Source: Megalonaias nervosa (taxonomy: Eukaryota > Mollusca > Bivalvia > Unionida > Unionidae). Taken from it: a stretch of 64,000 nt of DNA. The DNA lies in the NCBI GenBank assembly GCA_016617855.1, contig JAECUM010009773.1, positions 1-64,000 of the forward strand. The letters run 5' to 3'. This document shows positions 37,101 to 45,300 of the stretch, piece by piece; the first letter of the stretch is position 1, and each line of letters opens with the position of its first letter. The notes beneath the pieces are model-generated. The model was not told where the DNA came from and did not search any database. It saw only the letters and a list, made by a program, of their open reading frames with translations. The position numbers and the translations under genes were made by a program.

Positions 37101-39267
37101 TTTGGATGCCCTTTATGTAAACAAGTTTGTCACTTTGAGTGTGAAGAAGATCACTAGATGGCTGTCCACTGTGAAGGCATGCAATTGAAGTGGCATGTTT
37201 TCAATGACTCCTGTCACATTAATGATATCACACCACTCTCAACCTCCATCCTTAATGATAAACTTCTTACCTTACCTCTTTGAAGACAATAAGCTATTCC
37301 AATCAAAGTCAAGAACACTGTTCCATGGTCTCAGATATGTTCCAAGATTATGCAAGAAACAATTTTGGCTGCAAAAAGAACTTATCTAACATGTCTTCCA
37401 GTTTAAACATATCCGGCTATGCTCTCTTACCATGTTCCTAAAATGAAACCTGTTCTGGGTTTTGACATGGCTCAACTCATTTCAGTTTGAGCCCATCTTC
37501 CACCTCGCTAAAGCAGTAATCATACAAGACTTGTTTGCATTATCTTCATCTTGCTGTGTGTTTGAGATGCATGCGCTATCCATTGATTTGAACTATGTGC
37601 AGTTCCGTTCTGACAGCTCAGTTATTCTAATGACACAATCTGGTTTTCTAAAAACAGGTTACCGTCAATAGGAAACCAACTCTCTTTATCCTTGATCAAT
37701 CCGTTGAGAGAGGCAAAGCTGCAGGACCATGGTACACAACCTTGGATGCTATCTGAGGTGTGCATGGCAGCTATCAAAGGCTCTTCCTACCTGTTCAGGA
37801 AAGCTAGACATAACCACACAAGCTCAGGTCACTTGGCTAAAGATTTGAATTATGAAGTTTGTGGTTTCAATGAGCCTGGCCTTGGAAGGTATTGTATTCA
37901 TTCAAGACATAGTTGAGTCAGCTGGCTGGTAAGCTCAGTCTGCTTTGTTCAGTGTCTGTTTGCAGGACATGGCCTTGCAAAAGAGAGGGCTGAATTATGT
38001 CAGGCTACTGATAGCTGCCCAGACAGTTACCACTCCCTCTTCTTGTCGGTACAATCTCAGCTTGGGCATGACCTTGCAACTTTTGCTGGATTCACCCAGA
38101 AATTGTTCGTTTGCAAGGCATTAGTAGGGTATAGGATCCCACAGCTTATGCTGACCTAACTTTATTCTTTCAGTAGAGCAGTCATCATATTCCTATATGG
38201 TGATTTGGATGGATGTTGGATGCTGAAACATTTTCTGCTTCTCTTACCTGTCCTTTTAAAGTGACCAGGTACTGTATTGATGGAGAAAGGAATTTTTTTC
38301 ATAAATTATGTTTCTCCCAAAATGCTTACATGATCATATTGCTATCAGTGATTTCCACTCTTCCCCCATAAAGCAAGGTTTTGCTCAAGTTTAAGCTCTT
38401 TCTACCCTGTATATAGGTTGCCAACTTGTGAGAACAAGGGGAGTTAATCTGTAAGAGATACTTCCCTTCATCTCTGTGATAAATACTTAAAAATGAGGCT
38501 AGATTTAGAGGTAGCATAGAGTAATTTCTTAATGTTAAAGTGATTGAGTAATTAATTTTAAAAACAAAATTTCCTTTATATGTATTTTCTTAAATAAAAC
38601 TTTTGAGGAGAAAAAAGAATATAAACATAGTGACTCAGTATTTCTTCCTAATTGCAATGACCTCATTATCTTTTTCACAGAGAAAAAGAATATAAAAGGT
38701 ACAGTTGTAGCCCCATCAGCCCCAAGGACAGATAATGGTGTCTACTGGGGATATACAGTGAGACTAGCCAATAGCATAGGGAGTGTATTTACAGAATGCC
38801 CCTATAAAGGAGGTTATGACTTGATAATAGGGACATCAGAGAGGGGAGACAGTGTGGATAGCTTCATTGTTCCATCATTCAAGTAAGTATACGTGGAAAA
38901 TATTTCACTAACTGGTTTTATATTGGAGTGAAAAGAAAATGGTGGATAGATGTTTTTTAGTTTGTGCCCAGAATTTCTAGAGCATGCAGATAGAAAATTT
39001 CCTTTATTCATTTGCGATCCAAGCTTGGCAAGGATGAAAGACTGACTGTCCTCTATTTATTATTTATTTATGATCCAAGGATGATGGACTGACTGCCCTC
39101 TATTCATTTATGATCCAAGCATGAAGGATGACTGTCAGACCTGCCTCAGACAAGTGAATAGATGTGACTGACCACTGCATTATTCAATCTTGTAGATTTT
39201 GTTTTATTTTAGAGAAAAAAACATGTACCTAGTCTTCTGTTACAGTTGTGTCTTACATCACACACCT

Positions 39268-39341
<74 letters not shown>

Positions 39342-42300
39342 ACCACACACACACAAACACACACACACACTTTATATTTTGATTACATAAATTGGTCAGG
39401 TAACTGCAACAATTTACTGGGCAGCCAGATTTTCTGTAAGTTGGTTGCTTAACGATAACCATGGATTTTCAAACGTTTTCTACCCCTACAGTTTTACATG
39501 ACAATAATATGGTATATGGTAACTTTCTGTGATATTTGTCCATGTCAGGCATGCGATGATTGTGTTTGGTGGCGTGAAGGGTCTGGAAGCTAGTCTGGAA
39601 GCTGATGAGAAACTTCAGATAGATGATCCACACTGCTTGTTCCATTATTACCTAAATACATGCCCCAACCAGGGCATTAGGACCATCAGGACTGAGGTAA
39701 CAATCTGTACAAATACAACTAGGTCTGTGTTAAATTCTATTATTATCTCAATACCTGTCCCAGACAGGGAGGGCATTAGGACCATCAGGACTGAGGTAAT
39801 AATCTGTACAAATACAACCAAGTCTGTGTTAAATTCTATTATTACCTCAATACCTGTCCCAGGCAGGGAGGGCATTAGGACCATCAGGACTGAGATAATA
39901 ATCTGTACAAATACAACCAAGTCTGTGATAAATTCTATTATTACCTCAATACCTGTCCCAGACAGGGAGGGCATTAGGACCATCAGGACTGAGGTAACAA
40001 TCTGTACAAATACAACCAGGTCTGTGTTAAATTCTGTTATTACCTCAATACCTGTCCCAGACAGGGAGGGCATTAGGACCATCAGGACTGAGGTAACAAT
40101 CTGTACAAATACAACCAGGTCTGTGTTAAATTCTGTTATTACCTCAATACCTGTCCCAGACAGGGAGGGCATTAGGACCATCAGGACTGAGGTAACAATC
40201 TGTACAAATACAACCAGGTCTGTGTTAAATTCTGTTATTACCTCAATACCTGTCCCAGACAGGGAGGGCATTAGGACCATCAGGACTGAGGTAACAATCT
40301 GTACAAATACAACCAGGTCTGTGTTAAATTCTGTTATTACCTCAATACCTGTCCCAGACAGGGAGGGCATTAGGACCATCAGGACTGAGGTAACAATCTG
40401 TACAAATACAACCAGGTCTGTGTTAAATTCTGTTATTACCTCAATACCTGTCCCAGACAGGGAAGGCATTACGACCAATATAGCTGAGGTAATAATCTGT
40501 ACAAATACAACCAGAGCATTAGGACCATCAAGACTGAGGTAACAGTCTGTATAAATACAACCAAGCCTGTGTTCAGTTTAATTAATACCTCAATACCTGC
40601 CCCAATCAGGGTATTAGGAAAAGTACTGTGTATATTTCAGTTAGATAAATGTTTCATGTACTGTTATGGTAACCAAAGTAAACAAAAGAAAACAGGTGTA
40701 AAATGACCTAAAGTCACCTGGATAGAGAGAGTAATAACATTATATCTGCTGCACAGTGATGTAAGATTCAATACACTAAAATTTAAAATTGTTTTATTTC
40801 ATCATAAAAAGTTATAAGCATCAGCTTTTAAAGCACTTTGTAAAATACATACTTAAAATATTTAATATACATACAAATGTACAAATAAATGCAGTTACAA
40901 GAATGTTTTTAGAAGTAGCATAAATTTACATCCAGTAGATTATACAATCAAATCAACATAGTATTCACCTAGCTATATGAGAAATAGAATAATTACATCA
41001 GGATATATTGTTCTACTTTGAATAAAAATGTTGTGAATTTTTGTAGGTCTTAATTTGGGCAATTTTATTCACACAGTCATTAAAGGCCAAGGTAAATGTT
41101 CTGTCAGAAATACCTGATGTGTTGTTAATTAAAACTCCACATATCGTGTAGTGGGACTATTTCACGGACAAAAATTTAATTGTTTTGCTCAGAAACTAGG
41201 GGTTCAGTTTTGTGGATTATATGTAAGTAATTCAAGGGCAAGGGAGATTATTTTATGTACACAAGATAATGAATTTAAAATTTTAGTTTTATTGACCAGA
41301 ATACTATATTTCTAAAATGGGTCCACTACAAAAATGCTAGAATAAGTTATTTTCTCTTGTCAAGCGTGATATAAAACTGTTGTATTACTAAATGCAGCTT
41401 CTTAGTCAAGTTAAGTCTTTGTTAAACAAACTCCATATAGCTGTTGCATTGACAAGAGAACAGGTTATCATTCACATGGGGGAATTCAGCTATTCTTCCC
41501 TAGAAGGATACCCGAGAGTTTGAATGCTCAGCATCCCCATCTCCTATTACTTATTCTCCTAAAGTAATGTGATTAGGGAACGTATTCAAAGGCAAAAGCA
41601 AATTTTTAAGTAAATTATGTTTCTCTGAGAATACTTATCCCATCACATTAGTTAAAAACCTTCCCAACCATCCCATCATGTGAGTATCCTCATTAGTATC
41701 TCGCTCAGCTAAAAACTAGTGACAGCTGGAAGTGCCAAGGGGAGGTAATGGGCAAAAGTTATTGCCCTTTGTCTATTGATAGAGACAGGGAAAGACGATT
41801 TTAACATTTAGTAGGTAGCAAGGTAGCAGGCTAATATTCCTAGTGTAATGTGATTGGGCAAGTTTTCTCGGAGAAACATAATGTACTTAAAAATTTGCTT
41901 TCTCATGAGATGGTCATATCTTGTGAAGTCTAGTTTGGTCTTAAGTGAAAATGGTGTTAGGTCTAACATGTCTGCCGCATCAGTTATCTTGAAAATCTTG
42001 TTGTTGATAATCCTGAATGGATGGTCATATCACATGGGGCTTTCACTAAAAGACTTCTTACAATATCTAGTTGGTCATAAATAAAAAAGTTGCTGATCTA
42101 ATGTCCATTATGGTCATTATGGCAGACATTTTGAAAATCTTATTACTACTCAGTCAGAATGGATTGTCATGGGGTTTTCAGGGAAAACTTTTTATGTCTA
42201 CTTGATCCTAAATAAAAAATACTGCCAATCTGAATCCAATATGGCTGCCATGGCAGCCATCTTTAGAATCTTGTTATTGTTTCTATTCCTACTGTATCAG

Positions 42301-45300
42301 CATGGGGTTTTCACTAAAAACTTACTATATTAGCTGGTCCTAAATAAAAATGCTGCTGATCTGACATCCAATATGGCCACCTTGGCAGCCAGCATTTAAA
42401 TCTTGTTATCACAACTATACCTGCACAAAAACCAAATTTCACCAGAAGATTTCTTATGATGTCCATGTGGTCTTAAATGAAAATGGTGCCAGTCATACAT
42501 TCAGTATGGTTGCCATGATGACTGACTTAAAAATCTGTTGGCACTACTTCCCCTGAATGAATGATCATTATGACATGGGGTTTTCACTCAAAACACTTCT
42601 TATGATGTCTACTTTGCCCAGAATGAAAGTGCTGCCAAGCTGACATCCAGTATATGCAGCAGGAAATTTGAAAATTTGCTATCGCTGAAGAATGTCCGAG
42701 ATGGTTTCCATGCTCAACATGTAAAAGGAAATGGTCTTATTATGAATTCCCAGAAATTCTTTTCACTCAGTAAAGCATCATTCACTTTGAGGGACTCTTT
42801 TGTCTCTTTTTCTGCTTTGGGTCTGAAATTTCACCAAAGCGTTTGGTATGCTGTCTACTTTGTTACAAAGGGTAGTTTGTTTTTGATAATAGGTACTTTT
42901 CTGTATTTAGTTCTGTTTGTATTTTGGGCTCGAAATGGTCAGTCAGGTTATGGAAGGAACATGACTCAAAATTTCCTAAGAGGAAATTATTATACTGAGT
43001 GTTTATTTCTCAAGATATAGTTTGATAATACTGTAATGTACTTCCATCAACATTTCTTTAGTAAATGCTTATAAGATTAACTGCTTTCTCTCAAATATTT
43101 GATGAATGCTTTAATCAGTTCTCTGTTAAGAGATAAAGAGAAAAATAAATTACTTGAAACATTTATTTCTGTTAAATGGATTTAGATATTGGCAGCTGAA
43201 AATCAAAAAAAGGAACATTATTATACACTCATTGTTTTCTCCATTAACTTTAAATTGTCAGATTCATGTAGTAATTTTCCCATATCGCACAGCTTCACAC
43301 TGCATGACATGTGTGCCTAAATATAGTATAATGAAGTAGGAACTACATTGTAAACAAACCATGTGCACTTATGTTGTAGAGGCCTTAGCTTTTGGTTAAT
43401 TAGATTTGTTTGTGAATGAACTAAACAAGTTGTTTTGTTCATTTGAAAGTAGAGACAATAAAGTTAATGATGTGGATGAGTTCACTGAGTCCCAAACAAA
43501 ACTTTCAAACAAGAGAAAACAGATTAATGTGATATTCGCAGTGTCAGCAACAAATGTTAGAGATGCGGTAATTGAAAATACCATTCTGATCATTTAAACA
43601 GTTATTTAGGAGGAATATTTGCAACTTCTCACAAAAATAATGGTTTAGACCCTGGCTCTCTAGTTCTATACAAATAGCATTGAAAAGCCCAAGGGCTATC
43701 ACATATCTATCAGAGACTTACCATTTTATAAGTCAGTCAAAACAGTAAATTCAAGAGAAAAATGCAGTTTAAGATTTTGGTAGGAAACTAAGAGCATCAG
43801 AGTCAATAAGCCAAGATGATGAAAAAGTATTATTTTTGTTGGCTAAATGGACTGTCACACAACAGCTGCTTTGCAATTTTCCTCATTTAACTGTTTTGAA
43901 AGACTGTTAGGCTAGTGATACAAGCCATATAGGTCATAGCTGGAGTCCCTCCAACAGCGAACATGCAGTGACAGGGCATAAACATGTCTTCTGTAGCAGG
44001 TAATTAGAATGGTAATAAATATACTACATTTGTGGTTCTTGAATTTTCTCAGAATGTACTTTCATAGTTAGTTCTGCAGATCTGAATGACATGAGCCATG
44101 TCATGGAAAACCAGATACACACCAAAATTGTACTGTAATTTCGACTATATTTCTAACTGAAATCACATTCTTCTTACTGCACTGAATTGGCCCACTAAAC
44201 CCAGTCGTTCATAAGCAGGATTCATACACCTTTGGTGGAACAAAATTCAAGGACTTTTCGAGGACTTTATCCAATTTTTTCAAGGACCCCGATGCCCAGT
44301 GCACTTTAGGTATATTTATCAATGGCCATTTAAAGGATCAGTGAGAATGCTGTAATTTCCTGACAAAGGGCTTCCTAATATTTGTGCAATAGGCTTGAGG
44401 CTTTATAATAGAGAAAAAAAATAATAAAAATCTTAGGAAAATAACAACACTTTATTTCTAAGAAAAACAAATGACTTCAAATTTTTATAGGAAGAACAAA
44501 AACAAATCCTATAGATTACATAGCAAATAAGGTACACTAGGTTCAGCAGTTCTTCAATTTCTTAATTCCAACTACACTGCAAGTACAGGTACTGGAGATC
44601 TGAGTCTGCTTGTATGACAGTCACAAATCATCATATGAAGAACAAAATACAATGGAAGGATAAGAAGTGGAAGAAGTAGAATAGTCACAATCTTTTCTGC
44701 ATTCCTTATGTTGTCCACGGTGGACAAAACAAATTTCTGGAATAACTTTGATGCATGATATGATGCATTCACATGGCATCTTAAAATTGTCCACCACAAA
44801 GTATGGCGTGTATTGCCACATCTGATTTTTTTTATATCTGCTGTTGTGTGATCGCTCATCAAAATTTTACAGGTACATTTACACATAGATGTAAGTACAT
44901 TGTGTAGAAAGTAGCATTTCTATTAACAGACATACAGCCATAAATTATGCCCAAAATTTAGTTGCGACACCAAAAAAGTCAATAATAGACTTCCAGCAGA
45001 CTTCTGAAGTTTAGATTGTACGCCGAAAATCAGAAGCTTGGACATACAATAAGAACAAATTATGACCATTTTTGTGTATATTTTTCATTATCTTTTGTTT
45101 CTCGAGTTTGAATAGCTGATTCACCATGACTTTAAGTACAAAGATGTACCACTGCCACAGAAAATAAATCTACAAAGAAGAATGATCGTTGGAAAAGATT
45201 CACACACTTTTTAATGCTCTCAATATTCAAGTCCATGCACAATTACAAATCTCTGATTGGTTCACATGTTGTAAACCACCCAATAGCAAACAGTTTTATT

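Larger units (their letters stand above)
30780..38680 (+). other. SPOUT1 intron 8 (largest intron)
   Basis: 7.9 kb. It holds a GT/AT microsatellite, two foldback elements (32007-32329 and 32699-32792), repeats related to CTATGAACGACCG (32330-32560 and 32820-32910), a GGTCTCTCATAACAGG-type fragment (33853-33990), an 80-bp direct duplication (34824-35035) and a DIRS tyrosine-recombinase remnant (36950-38250). The stretch 35050-36400 shows nothing recognisable. Confidence 0.7.

Noticed and set aside
39529..40542. 337-aa plus-strand ORF and 276-aa minus-strand ORF with 33-aa repeats
   Set aside because: Both are products of the 99-bp repeat, whose length is divisible by three. The plus frame begins inside SPOUT1 exon 10 and the rest is intron unless later donors prove to be used.
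42676..43020. 114-aa hydrophobic ORF as a membrane protein gene
   Set aside because: It starts in the ~135-bp satellite and lies in an AT-rich intron. The hydrophobicity follows from T-rich codons.
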